This document shows positions 9,261-18,866 of a stretch of DNA of 64,000 nt, in pieces. The stretch is from Bacteriovoracaceae bacterium (lineage in GTDB: Bacteria; Bdellovibrionota; Bacteriovoracia; Bacteriovoracales; Bacteriovoracaceae), in contig JAIPEG010000008.1 of assembly GCA_021737405.1 (NCBI GenBank), positions 38,936 to 102,935 of the forward strand. Reading direction: 5' to 3'. The notes below the pieces were generated by a model, which was not told the DNA's origin, did not search any database, and worked only from the letters and a program-made list of their open reading frames with translations. A program made the translations under genes and the position numbers. Each line of letters begins with the position of its first letter. Position 1 is the stretch's first letter.

Positions 9261-10595
9261 TTATTTGCTCTTTACAACTATATCAACCCTACGATTTAAA
9301 GACCTACCCTTTGCCGTTTCATTATTGGCAATTGGCATTGATTCGCCATATCCACGGGCCTCCACTTCATAAGGAACATCTAAGGACAATAAGTATTTCT
9401 TCACCGCTTCTGCTCGCTTATTTGAAAGCAAGAGATTTCTTGATTCTCGTCCTGCCGAGTCTGTGTGTCCTTCCACTTCAACTCCCTTAGGATTTAACCT
9501 CGTAATAATGGAGTTGACCTTCGCCAAAAGGTCCATTGAATTAGAGGGAATCCTAGCAGATCCTGAATTAAAATTTATTTTCTTTAAACGGATAATGAGA
9601 TTATCCCCCTGCTGATAAACATTTGCTTCACTTTCTTTAAAGCTTTTACGGGCCTCATCCATAGCTTCTTGAAGACTAAGCTTGCTTTTAGTGTTTTTAA
9701 GTTCGCCTTCTTTGTATTTAAGATCTTCAGATATCTCTTCTACTTCTGCACTCGTTTTCGTCAATGAGCTTTGGAGAAGATTCACTTTATCCGATAAGTT
9801 TCCAAGTTTTCGATCCTGATAGACTAAGTTTAAAGCTGTATCCTCAGAAGAGCCTTTCGCGCTGCTGGTTAACTTACCCATGACATCGTCAAGAAGTTTG
9901 ACTGACTTATTTGCTTCTACAACACTTTCCTTATACAGAGACGAACCTTGTGGGTTTTGACCGATTAAGTTTTCAGCTAGATTCACTTTATTCTTTGCCT
10001 CTCGTAAGGTTTTTGGCGCAAGCCTCTTTGCATTATTAATTTCAGAGGCCTTTATCATTCTTTTAAAAGCACCTAATTTTGAATCTTGTATTGATTCAAC
10101 CTCAAGCTTTTGATATTTCTTTTGAAACTTAGAAATCTTTTTAGGTGATATAGGTTTAGAGAAATCATTTGATTCATAGATTAATGAATCATCAAGCTTT
10201 GAGAGTTCTTCTTTTAAGTCCTTTTTATTGTAAATGCCTTTTTCTATAGCTCCTCTTCTCATTTCCAATATATTTTCAGGCACGGCCTTTCTTGATTCAC
10301 TTATTTTTTTCGCTTCTAAGAAATAGCCTTTAGATTTCGAGAGAGTATCTAGGACGTCTTTTCTGGGTTTCATTTTTTTTAAATCACTCATGCCCTCTTT
10401 CAATTCATGATCTCCTTTTTTAAAGGCATTTTTTGCTAGAACATCTGAGTTGTTCTTTATCAACTCATCTTTAAGTACCTGGATATTTTGAACGACTTGT
10501 TGAGGATCATTGCTCTCTAATGGTGCCTTCTTTACAGTAGAACAGCCCAAAAGAGTGATCAGAATGACCGCTATCCATCCTTTAATTAGTTTCAT
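9261..10595 (-). CDS. OmpA-family lipoprotein with DUF4398-like helical N-terminus
   Basis: 444 residues. The lipoprotein signal ends in LLGC (residues ~15-18). The middle is a long Lys/Glu-rich helical region with coiled-coil character, similar in style to DUF4398. The last ~110 residues are an OmpA C-terminal peptidoglycan-binding domain: EGHTDSAGRESRNLLLSNKRAEAVKKYL then ARGYGE and NRRVDIVV. Such proteins anchor the outer membrane to the cell wall. It is monocistronic, with a 144-bp leader before the SGNH-like gene upstream. The domain call is secure; the specific role of the long helical spacer is not known. Confidence 0.9.
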   Translation of the reverse strand: MKLIKGWIAVILITLLGCSTVKKAPLESNDPQQVVQNIQVLKDELIKNNSDVLAKNAFKKGDHELKEGMSDLKKMKPRKDVLDTLSKSKGYFLEAKKISESRKAVPENILEMRRGAIEKGIYNKKDLKEELSKLDDSLIYESNDFSKPISPKKISKFQKKYQKLEVESIQDSKLGAFKRMIKASEINNAKRLAPKTLREAKNKVNLAENLIGQNPQGSSLYKESVVEANKSVKLLDDVMGKLTSSAKGSSEDTALNLVYQDRKLGNLSDKVNLLQSSLTKTSAEVEEISEDLKYKEGELKNTKSKLSLQEAMDEARKSFKESEANVYQQGDNLIIRLKKINFNSGSARIPSNSMDLLAKVNSIITRLNPKGVEVEGHTDSAGRESRNLLLSNKRAEAVKKYLLSLDVPYEVEARGYGESMPIANNETAKGRSLNRRVDIVVKSK

Positions 10596-10739
10596 AAATA
10601 ATTCTCCTTAAATATCGTTGTTAGATAAATCATTATCTTCCATGCTCCCAATAGGTTGGAGACTAGAGTATTTCAATGGGATATTTACTGAATACAGATT
10701 TGATTCTAAAAAAAGATGATCTTGATTAGAAATAAAAGG

Positions 10740-11447
10740 TTACTTGGGTAAATAATCTTCTATTTGTTTAAAGAACGCTGTTGCCCCAGTAGAGCTTAAG
10801 TGAATTAAATCATTGAGATAATTTTCTCTATTCTTTGAAAAGATTTTATAATTATCGTCACTCATTCCTCTGATGACTTTACAACGATCTTTTATGGCCT
10901 CGAGAAAGTAACTTTCAGTTTCCTTTCGTAATGCATTCTTATCTTTAAGTGTGTAATAGTAAGGAGGCGATGTGATAAAGAGACAATCCTGATTACCAAG
11001 ATCATTTAATAATCTAGTTATCTTCTCTGATATATAGGCTCCATTAAAACCCATTGAATTACCTAAAAATTGAAAGATTACAAATTCAGATTTTTCTCGA
11101 TTAAGGTGTGAGAAGATCATGCTTTGATCTTCTCCCGCGCAAACTTTCTTACCCAGCGGGATATTGGTTGTTCCGTTAAAACGCCCCTTACGAGAACATA
11201 GCCACTCACCATTCTTGTCATTCTTAGTGGCGCTCCAGTGCCTAGGAGAACTAGAACCTATTCCATAAATAAAGATCTCTTTTTCATTAAATGACTTTAA
11301 GAGATGCTGATGAATAATTCCCCCTAATGCCCCTGCCGTTTGGGAGTCTCCTATATACAAAACGGAAGGCTTTGATGCGGGAGTTCTAATTACAGAACTA
11401 CAAGAGCCAATAAAAAGAATGAGAAAAACAGTTAGTAACTTATTCAT
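10740..11447 (-). CDS. SGNH/GDSL-like hydrolase lipoprotein
   Basis: 235 residues with a lipoprotein signal (LFIGSC, Cys at ~16). YIGDSQTAGALGG carries the block I catalytic Ser of the GDSL/SGNH family. Near the C-terminus NDLIHLSSTGATAFF supplies the Asp and His of the triad (block V DxxH). Block III is less clear (FLGNSMGF could give the Asn). Family members remove acyl or acetyl groups from polysaccharides, lipids or peptidoglycan. An exported lipoprotein form fits an envelope or exopolysaccharide esterase. It sits alone upstream of the OmpA-like lipoprotein in the same direction. Confidence 0.72.
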   Translation of the reverse strand: MNKLLTVFLILFIGSCSSVIRTPASKPSVLYIGDSQTAGALGGIIHQHLLKSFNEKEIFIYGIGSSSPRHWSATKNDKNGEWLCSRKGRFNGTTNIPLGKKVCAGEDQSMIFSHLNREKSEFVIFQFLGNSMGFNGAYISEKITRLLNDLGNQDCLFITSPPYYYTLKDKNALRKETESYFLEAIKDRCKVIRGMSDDNYKIFSKNRENYLNDLIHLSSTGATAFFKQIEDYLPK

Positions 11448-11563
11448 TTTTCAATTACCTAGAATAACAATTAAATTTTATCCGCCTTCTAAGAGTTTAG
11501 ACTAAATCTCCTATTCAAAGTAATATTATACAATATAAGGGATTCATTTAAAGGGAATAGGCA

Positions 11564-12610
11564 ATGGCGTACTCTGATAAAAGTTATAAGTTATATGACA
11601 CTTTAAATCCTGAGGCACTTGAGGGAAAACTTGATCGCTACAAACACCTATTGCCTATATTCTCAAACCAAACAAAGGACATACTGACATTACCGGCTCT
11701 TAAAGATACCGAGCTAGTCGATCGCGCACAAGGCTGCTTCCTTGGTCTGGCCATTGGTGAGGCAATCGGCTCTACAGCAGAACTTCTCCCTAGAGATAGT
11801 TTTGAAGAAATTAGAGATATGACAGGTGGTGGCCCCTTAAACTTAGAATTAGGGGAATGGACAGATGGCACGGCCATGTCGATTTGTCTGGCAAAAAACT
11901 TGCTAGCATCAGAGACTGTAGAACAATATGACTTCATGGAACGGCTACAGGCTTGGCTCAAAAATGGTGAAAACTCTGCACGGGGATCTGCCAAGGCAGT
12001 CGGTAGTACCACTCTTGCTGCAATAGAGAGTTTTATAAAAGACGAAAACCCCTCTGCTGGCTCCCAAGATCAAGATAGTGCCGGAAATGGCTCACTCATT
12101 CGCCTAGCACCTCTGGCCATTTTTTCAAGAGAGCATCGCAGTGATGCCCATCACTTATCGAGCAAGCAGTCTCGCGCCACTCATGCTAGCTACGAGTGCC
12201 TAGATGCTTGCCAATTATTTATTGACCAATTGATTGATGCACTCAATGGTGCCGACAAAAGCACTACTCTTCGCCCCAGAATCATGCACTTGGCCCCAAA
12301 CACGTTAGCTATCAATGGAGGGGACTGGAGAGAGAAATCCCGTGATGATATTCGTTCTAGTGCTTATGTGATCGACACCTTAGATGCTGCTCTTTGGTCT
12401 GTATGGCAAACTGATAACTTCCGTGATGCCATTCTTTTGGCCGTAAACCTTGGAGGTGATGCGGCTTCAGTGGCAGCTGTCACTGGTCAATTAGCTGGAG
12501 CCCTTTATGGATTAAAATCCATCCCTTATAAGTGGCAAACTTCTATCGCAAAGGCCGATGAGATTAAAACGCTAGCAAATAAACTACTTAGATTTAGAAA
12601 AGATATATAA
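11564..12610 (+). CDS. ADP-ribosylglycohydrolase-family protein with altered metal site
   Basis: 348 residues. The family outline is clear: DRAQGCFLGLAIGEAIGSTAELL near residue 53, GEWTDGTAM at 98-105, NGSLIRLAPLAI, and LAVNLGGDAASVAAVTGQLAGALYGL near 290-320. In active ARH/DraG enzymes the metal ligands lie in TDDT and GGDTD(S/T). Here the second Asp of the first motif is Gly (TDGT) and the second Asp of the other is Ala (GGDAAS). One Asp of each pair remains. The protein therefore may bind one metal or none and could be a binding protein rather than a hydrolase. Upstream AAAGGG gives a good ribosome site. Cytoplasmic, apparently monocistronic. Confidence 0.8.
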   Translation: MAYSDKSYKLYDTLNPEALEGKLDRYKHLLPIFSNQTKDILTLPALKDTELVDRAQGCFLGLAIGEAIGSTAELLPRDSFEEIRDMTGGGPLNLELGEWTDGTAMSICLAKNLLASETVEQYDFMERLQAWLKNGENSARGSAKAVGSTTLAAIESFIKDENPSAGSQDQDSAGNGSLIRLAPLAIFSREHRSDAHHLSSKQSRATHASYECLDACQLFIDQLIDALNGADKSTTLRPRIMHLAPNTLAINGGDWREKSRDDIRSSAYVIDTLDAALWSVWQTDNFRDAILLAVNLGGDAASVAAVTGQLAGALYGLKSIPYKWQTSIAKADEIKTLANKLLRFRKDI

Positions 12611-12657
12611 ATACGGTTACTTACCCTTTTAAGTTTCAACCAGTTTAGTCCGTAAAG

Positions 12658-13665
12658 TTGGTTATGAAATATAAAATTTTAAGGTTTTTTCGACCCATAT
12701 CAAAAGAGCAATTCAAAAAGGACCTATGGCCGCTTATCGTGGTCTTACTTCTTATCAATGGTATTGCGATTAGTCTTTTTAACCCACTTGATATGGCAAT
12801 TCACTGGAATATTGCTTTGTTCTTACTAAACTTCCCTATTGGAATCTATATAGGCACTCGTATCATAAAGAGAGTCCTCTATTTTATCGATGGTAAGAAT
12901 CGCTTATCCAAAGCGGTGGCCATTTTACTTGTAGGCCAAATGCTTCCTTTGTATCAGATATATCTGCTTGTAAAATGTATGCAATCAATTCCCAAAAAGT
13001 CCTCTCACTTAAAAACTCTTATGCTTAAACCAGTTTCTTATTGCCTCACTATGCTCGTGATAACCTTGGCCATAAGCTTTCCCCATGTTCCCCGTCACAT
13101 CTCTCTTCAGCTAGGCCCTGAGGCCAGCTATATTACCTATATCACCATGGATGCTTATAGATCATTCAAAGCTAAAGGTGAGTTTTCAGAGGAATGTATA
13201 AAATCAGCGAGCCCCGACTGCTTTAGAGAAAAAATAAAGAGTGAGGTGTTACCTGGAACCAGTACTAGCATTATTTTGAGCGTATCTATTGATATGCTGA
13301 TTCTCTTCAAAAGAAAGTCAGCATTAATTAGTCAGAATGAAACTCAGAAAAAAGAACAAACCTTCAAAATTGCCAAAGAAATGCTAGAATCAAATGCTTT
13401 TTATCTCAAAGAAAATGCCTGCAACAGAATCACCCCTCTTCAATTAGCGGGTCCAGTAAATCTTTCCCTTGGAATGGGATCGGCTTATGTCCTACAGGCT
13501 ATCGATTCCCATATAAGCACTCGCTTCTATAAAATGGCAAGCCTAAGGATGAGGTCTATTTTGAAGAAATTAAAAAAATATAATAAGTCAAAAGAGCAAG
13601 CACGGAATATCGCAAGTCTTGATGAGTTTTTTGAGAAAGATCTGGGGAAAATTTGTCTTCAATAG
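12658..13665 (+). CDS. Unrecognised multi-pass membrane protein
   Basis: 335 residues with about five hydrophobic segments in the first half (WPLIVVLLLINGIAISLF, IALFLLNFPIGIYIG, AVAILLVGQMLPLYQIYLLV, YCLTMLVITLAISF). A mostly soluble C-terminal part follows, with a short hydrophobic stretch (STSIILSVSIDMLILF). The ORF-track start is TTG at 12658; an ATG two codons later (12664) is equally likely, and neither has a clear ribosome site. I do not recognise the family. It follows the ADP-ribosylglycohydrolase-like gene by 47 bp in the same direction and may be co-transcribed with it. Confidence 0.6.
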   Translation: MVMKYKILRFFRPISKEQFKKDLWPLIVVLLLINGIAISLFNPLDMAIHWNIALFLLNFPIGIYIGTRIIKRVLYFIDGKNRLSKAVAILLVGQMLPLYQIYLLVKCMQSIPKKSSHLKTLMLKPVSYCLTMLVITLAISFPHVPRHISLQLGPEASYITYITMDAYRSFKAKGEFSEECIKSASPDCFREKIKSEVLPGTSTSIILSVSIDMLILFKRKSALISQNETQKKEQTFKIAKEMLESNAFYLKENACNRITPLQLAGPVNLSLGMGSAYVLQAIDSHISTRFYKMASLRMRSILKKLKKYNKSKEQARNIASLDEFFEKDLGKICLQ

Positions 13666-13763
13666 CCAATCATTTTCATCAACTAAAGCACTGAAGTCAT
13701 AAGAGAGACCTTTTTCCTCTATATTTTGCTAATAATGAGACCTTATCTTACCGAAAAGGCAAC

Positions 13764-15614
13764 ATGTGGATAAAGCCCCTCATTTTTGTAATCATATTCA
13801 GCTTAAATTTGACCAGCCACGCCTTTGAAATTCCGGGTTTTAGGCGAGTCCTTGGATTTTTTGGATCACAGGAATCAGAAGAGACCCTAGTAGGGCCCTT
13901 AACTTGTTACAGAGAAGAGCTTGCCCCAAATCTAGAAAGTCATGCTCAATGCTCTGAGTCCCTTTGCGCAGAAAGTAAAACAAATAGCCTCTACCTAACT
14001 AACGAGACGATTGAGAAAAATCTAACTCCTGAATTGCTAAGACCCTTTCAAAATATTAAAGAAAACCTCAAAAGCAATCTCGAAGGACTTATCGTTAATA
14101 GAAGAGCCCTTCTTAATCTTGCAAGAGAAAGAAGAGCTAATATTCTTTCTGAATTTGATAAAATGGAGGAAGGAAACTTCCAGCGCTCAGCACGTCGCTT
14201 GCTAGATGATTATGTAGGGAATTTCAGATGGAGTACCAATCAAAGTAATGAAAATCTTTTTTTTGCGCCACCAACCTTTTCAAATACCCAAATCAGAGGT
14301 GTCGAAAGCTACGCCAATGCAGCCTTTGCCAAACGAAATCTCTTCCCCACTGTTGTAAGACCAGAGCAAAGTCTTGAACAGCAAAGAACATTAGTGAGCT
14401 CTCAAATTAGAGATTTAATTTCGAGAATCCAAAATCCAGAACAAAGGATGACAGATATAACTCGTAGGAATACTCTAGAATATCTTCAACTGCAGCTTAC
14501 ACATGTTAACCAATTCGAAAACCAAGGTCTGGAACACTTTGTCATATCCATCGATAATGAATTGAGAGATTTTCTTCAAATAGGATTTAACCCAGAACTT
14601 ATTAATGAAGAAGCTTTAGAATTTTGTAGTGAGCGAGTCTGTAAAGACACTGTTAAAGATTTAGCTTCTCAAAGGCTTGACACTATTTTTGAGGATGAAT
14701 TAGACAAGGGTCAAAGTAGATTCCTACAGGAAAAACTATCCTACTGTCGATCCCTTTATGCCTCAGCAGTATTAGCGAAAAGAGAAAGGCAAGCTCATAA
14801 TCAATTACTCACATCAACTCTTAATGATTTCATTAATTCTGGCTTGAGTTCTTATAGTGAGAATACTAAGCAACAGTTTCGAACCTTTGCTCTAGAATCT
14901 TTACAAGAGGAACAATTAATGGAGGAAGAATCGCCAGAGGAATTAATTAGACGTTTTGCTAGTCAAACCCGGCCACCTGAATTTAAGCCAGATCGTTTCT
15001 TTGATGATTTAGGGCTTCTAAACGAATCACTTGGATTTACGAGAACATCCTTCAGTGGACGATTTAACCCTCATTACTTATGTCCAAGTGATTTCATTGC
15101 AGGCGTTCAAGCACCACTAACTAGTGAAGGAACCCTAAACAGGTATAATTGTCATCACTTTCTTATGGATAGAAATATCGCTGCCCATGAATTAGGTCAT
15201 CTTTTATCAAAATCATATAACACCATCAATTGGAGTTTTGAAAGCAGAGAAATATTTGATGTTACCAGAGCTTGTGCTCAAAATCATTATCTTGAAGGTA
15301 ACCAAAACTTTGCCTATGATGCTCCATTTGACGGTGACTTGATAACCACTGAAGAAGACTTTGCTGACTTGATAGCCTTTAAAACTTATGAAGGCCCTAA
15401 TGATCTGCTTTCATGTCGTTTTTTTAAAAATGTATCAAATAACCCAACTCCGGATGATTACAGGTTAATTTCTCAAGAGAGCATAAGTAAACATTCCACA
15501 CCATTTTTCAGACTTATTCAAGAGGCCCTTCATAAACAACTTGAACTTCCTAGCAGCTGCCAAGGTATTTTGAATTCTGCGAAGAAAAAGATTCGGACAG
15601 AACCATGCTTCTAA
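13764..15614 (+). CDS. Secreted metalloprotease-like protein with M13-type zinc motifs
   Basis: 616 residues with a Sec signal peptide (IFVIIFSLNLTSHA). The large N-terminal half is helical and Glu/Arg-rich. HELGH at residues 475-479 is an HExxH zinc site, and 52 residues after the second His comes EDFAD (531-535), matching the ExxAD third-ligand motif of M13 (neprilysin/PepO) peptidases at close to the usual spacing. The rest of the sequence does not resemble canonical M13 proteins, so it is probably a divergent gluzincin. Several Cys, including the third-last residue, suggest disulfides. Its stop overlaps the next small gene by 10 bp, so the pair is probably co-expressed. Confidence 0.72.
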   Translation: MWIKPLIFVIIFSLNLTSHAFEIPGFRRVLGFFGSQESEETLVGPLTCYREELAPNLESHAQCSESLCAESKTNSLYLTNETIEKNLTPELLRPFQNIKENLKSNLEGLIVNRRALLNLARERRANILSEFDKMEEGNFQRSARRLLDDYVGNFRWSTNQSNENLFFAPPTFSNTQIRGVESYANAAFAKRNLFPTVVRPEQSLEQQRTLVSSQIRDLISRIQNPEQRMTDITRRNTLEYLQLQLTHVNQFENQGLEHFVISIDNELRDFLQIGFNPELINEEALEFCSERVCKDTVKDLASQRLDTIFEDELDKGQSRFLQEKLSYCRSLYASAVLAKRERQAHNQLLTSTLNDFINSGLSSYSENTKQQFRTFALESLQEEQLMEEESPEELIRRFASQTRPPEFKPDRFFDDLGLLNESLGFTRTSFSGRFNPHYLCPSDFIAGVQAPLTSEGTLNRYNCHHFLMDRNIAAHELGHLLSKSYNTINWSFESREIFDVTRACAQNHYLEGNQNFAYDAPFDGDLITTEEDFADLIAFKTYEGPNDLLSCRFFKNVSNNPTPDDYRLISQESISKHSTPFFRLIQEALHKQLELPSSCQGILNSAKKKIRTEPCF

Positions 15615-15979
15615 TTTTCACAACTATCATTGCTTTCTCATATAGCGTTCAGGCTCAAGTATTCTTCTATGAAACCAATGTGGATAAGCTTAATTATAAA
15701 TACAAAATTGAGGAAAATAAAAAAATCATATTAAATGAAAAGACAATACAACTGGTCATAGAGAAGAACAAATGTAACGAAAACCTTTACAATGAACTAG
15801 AGCGTCCTTTGCATAAAAAACTAACTCTCTTTAAAGAATACCAAAAAAAGAAAGGAAGTGATCAGATTTCCTGCGAGGGAAACAATCTTGAACGACAAAT
15901 ATGTTCATTTAACAAAAACTTTCCAAAAGAATTTCAACGAGTTTTAATACAGGAAAAGTTTCTTTGCGAAGAAAAATAA
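15605..15979 (+). CDS. Small secreted protein coupled to the M13-like protease gene
   Basis: 124 residues, beginning with a signal peptide (MLLIFTTIIAFSYSVQAQ) and followed by a Lys-rich mature part with four Cys (CNENL, SCEG, QICS, FLCEE). The start lies 10 bp inside the end of the upstream metalloprotease gene, which implies translational coupling. I do not recognise the family. Position and export suggest a partner, substrate or inhibitor of the protease, but that is inference only. Five bases separate its stop from the convergent gene's stop. Confidence 0.65.
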   Translation: MLLIFTTIIAFSYSVQAQVFFYETNVDKLNYKYKIEENKKIILNEKTIQLVIEKNKCNENLYNELERPLHKKLTLFKEYQKKKGSDQISCEGNNLERQICSFNKNFPKEFQRVLIQEKFLCEEK

Positions 15980-15984
15980 GGACA

Positions 15985-18795
15985 TTACTCCTTAGATTGC
16001 CAAATCAAGTATCGCTTAGAGATTTGCTCAAATATATTCGTATTTTTATCAGGATTTAAGCCAAAATTTTTATTATTGTTCATATTACTTTCAAGACCTT
16101 TTGAGAATTCGATTTTTTCTGCTTCTTTAATATTTAAATTATCCTGAACTTCTCGACCTTTTCCTTTTCCTATTCCTATATTTAGCCCTTCGGGAAAATC
16201 TTGAATCTTTTGATCAATATAATGATTAAAACTTGCCGATGACCTTGGTTTTGGGCCAAAAAGACTCGCTAGCTCAATCTTCCCGCTTACCTTTTTGGAA
16301 GCATTATTAGCAATTTCATAGAACTTATTGATTAAGGACTTCTCATATTTTTCAAATTGAATAGGCTCTTCTTTATATTTTTTTGCCTTTTGTAAGTTAA
16401 TAATTTTCTTTGTGAGTAGAAATTCTTTTTCTAGGGAAGGTTTTAGAGAGTTTAGTCTTTGAGCTTCCTCTAAGAATTCGGGTCCTAAGGTGTCTCTATT
16501 CTGTAAGGTGTCTCCCATCTTTGTTATAGATGTCAAAAATGAAGTATTTACTTTAGTGTACTTTACTCCAGGAATCATTGCTCTTTTTATAAATTTTTTA
16601 GATGAAAGACATTTACCTCTCATCGGTGCTAGACATGGTATTTCCCGTGGTAGTTGACCTATGGGATTGTTAGCGGCAAATGATTCCGTAATGATTGCCC
16701 CTAGTATGCGATCTAGGCCTTTGTAACCAGAAGGATAAAATGAGCTTTGATCTGGATTCACAGGAATTGTATCATTATTTAGGACTGGTATTTTTTCTTT
16801 TACTTCACTTCCCTCAATATCAACCTCACGGGCTTTCTCAAATTCAACGCTATTAGTACCAAGCTCTTCCTGATTATCAATAATATTTTGAATTTCTTTT
16901 ATATCCTCCTGAAGCTGTGACTTCATTTTATTGGTATTAAATGTAATGAAACCAGTAATTACAGAAATAGCGCCATAGAGAATCATTCTTCCTTTTGGAT
17001 TAAACATCCATCGATCCGTCTCCTCTTCAGCTTCCGTCATCACCTGATCAAGGACTTCTCCTGCAGCATTTGAAATACCCGGAACCACAGCAAATGCCTC
17101 CGGTAAAAGAACATCAACTATCTTTTCTAAGAATTCTTTTGGTTTAATTTGCTTATTAAAATCATTTGAAGCACTGCAATTTCCTGTTCGAGAATACTGC
17201 CTCATCTTTCCAGCGGCACGACACCGCTCTCTAGCATCTTGTCTTCTCTCACGCCCTTCCTGGTAAGCAGAAGTTTTAGTGTATGCGTCATAGGCTTCAT
17301 AAGCCTGCCAAGCGGCCATCCCAATACCAAGAATAAGAAAGCCACCACTTACAAAAGATACGACCGTTACAGCTCCTGCCCCAAGTGCGGCAGCACCACT
17401 AACAATGACTGCGTGCCGAGCGACATTAGTTGCAACAACTCGAGTCACTTGCTGAGCAACTGCTTGGCGGCCAATAAGCTCTGTACCACCAACCACAAGC
17501 CGAGTTGTCCCTGCATCAATTAACATACCACCTGGAACGCTAGCCGCAGAAACAACCGCTTCTCTCATCTGCATAAAGTATTGAACCTCTTCTTGATTAC
17601 ACTGGCGAATTCGTTCATCAGATTGGCACATAAGCATGGCCTCATCCTCTGTCAAGTTGAGCTGTTCTAAAATGCTTTCTGGGCTTGAGTCATATGCAAG
17701 AAAACCTTTAAATGCAGAACTTGTAACTTGGGCATTAGCGGTCGGGAAGAGAAGATTTAGCCAAATAGAGAAATCTGAAAGATCTATCCTTGGGGTTGGT
17801 GGTAATGATCTCGAAATCAATTCATGGGGATCAAGATCAATTCCAAGTTCCTTAAATTTTATGTCCAGTTTTGGAATCAGTTTTGGATCATAAACGCTAA
17901 ATACCCCAGGTCCTTGTTGCACCCTTCTTGGGACGTTTGTACCAAGACATCCCATTAAAGCACCTGATGAGATTTCAATTTGTTGCTGATTTTTAGCTTC
18001 GAGTCCTTCAGAATTAGAAGGACTCCTTACGGCCTCATTAATTTGCGCTATCCTTGTTTGAGCACCTTGTGCCTTCAATAAACATTGGCTCAAATGAGCA
18101 GCCTGTCTTTCACACACAACTCTCATCGGCACCTGTGTATTGGCATCAAGTAAAGGAGGAACGACATTTAATTCAGGCATTGAAGCACACTTCGATCTAA
18201 CCTCATTTATCATTCGCGTCATTCTTTCTTGGGAAGAGGATAATTGAGCCTTCTCTTTAGAATAAGCGATACCAGCCAAAGCACCGGCACCCAAAAAGGC
18301 TGCTGAGGCCGCCCCTTGTAACATAAGACGTCTATCAACCATCTTAAGGACTTCTTCGTAAGAGCTTTTTTGTGCTTTTAGAGTTTCAATTTGAGTATTT
18401 TTATCGATTGAGTTAGGTAACTCTTCAAATTTCTTTTTCTCTGAGGCCCAACTAGTCACAACACTGGCAAAATAAATAATTGCCCCGACCAAAAAGGCGT
18501 AAAAATCTACTGATTTTCTTTTAAGTATTGGAATCATAGATACAGCCATAACACCAATACCTATCATCACAAGTGAAGGAAGGTAGTAATTTGAAAAGTT
18601 TGAATTATTTGATTTAGCCTTAGAGACCAATGCATCGGTTTGTGCATGAGAGCGATCAATAAAAAAAGAAGCTTTTATTTCAAATTTTGATATCCGATTT
18701 GTTTGATAGTAGCCATTTTGTAAGAAATTATTTGCGACACTTAATATAAGACTATGACAAATCGTTAATATAAAAAGCTTTTTCAGAAATTTCAC
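15985..18795 (-). CDS. Large unrecognised membrane/envelope protein
   Basis: 936 residues. The N-terminus has a hydrophobic signal-like segment, then transmembrane helices (YLPSLVMIGIGVMAVSMIPIL, FYAFLVGAIIYFASVV). An Ala/Gly-rich pair follows mid-protein (AAALGAGAVTVVSFVSGGFLILGIGMAAW), with another near residue 600 (MILYGAISVITGFITF). Between them are long soluble stretches with scattered Cys. No family is recognised and no catalytic motif is evident. The gene is monocistronic and convergent with the secreted-protease pair. Confidence 0.65.
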   Translation of the reverse strand: MKFLKKLFILTICHSLILSVANNFLQNGYYQTNRISKFEIKASFFIDRSHAQTDALVSKAKSNNSNFSNYYLPSLVMIGIGVMAVSMIPILKRKSVDFYAFLVGAIIYFASVVTSWASEKKKFEELPNSIDKNTQIETLKAQKSSYEEVLKMVDRRLMLQGAASAAFLGAGALAGIAYSKEKAQLSSSQERMTRMINEVRSKCASMPELNVVPPLLDANTQVPMRVVCERQAAHLSQCLLKAQGAQTRIAQINEAVRSPSNSEGLEAKNQQQIEISSGALMGCLGTNVPRRVQQGPGVFSVYDPKLIPKLDIKFKELGIDLDPHELISRSLPPTPRIDLSDFSIWLNLLFPTANAQVTSSAFKGFLAYDSSPESILEQLNLTEDEAMLMCQSDERIRQCNQEEVQYFMQMREAVVSAASVPGGMLIDAGTTRLVVGGTELIGRQAVAQQVTRVVATNVARHAVIVSGAAALGAGAVTVVSFVSGGFLILGIGMAAWQAYEAYDAYTKTSAYQEGRERRQDARERCRAAGKMRQYSRTGNCSASNDFNKQIKPKEFLEKIVDVLLPEAFAVVPGISNAAGEVLDQVMTEAEEETDRWMFNPKGRMILYGAISVITGFITFNTNKMKSQLQEDIKEIQNIIDNQEELGTNSVEFEKAREVDIEGSEVKEKIPVLNNDTIPVNPDQSSFYPSGYKGLDRILGAIITESFAANNPIGQLPREIPCLAPMRGKCLSSKKFIKRAMIPGVKYTKVNTSFLTSITKMGDTLQNRDTLGPEFLEEAQRLNSLKPSLEKEFLLTKKIINLQKAKKYKEEPIQFEKYEKSLINKFYEIANNASKKVSGKIELASLFGPKPRSSASFNHYIDQKIQDFPEGLNIGIGKGKGREVQDNLNIKEAEKIEFSKGLESNMNNNKNFGLNPDKNTNIFEQISKRYLIWQSKE

Positions 18796-18866
18796 ATAAA
18801 AATTTTAGCACAATTTAAAAATTAAATAACAAAGATAGAAAGCTTTACCGCCTAACTTAAAAGCAT

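Noticed and set aside
11638-12012. Minus-strand 124-aa ORF inside the ADP-ribosylglycohydrolase gene
   Set aside because: Antisense to a clear family protein; the open frame is a side effect of its codon use.
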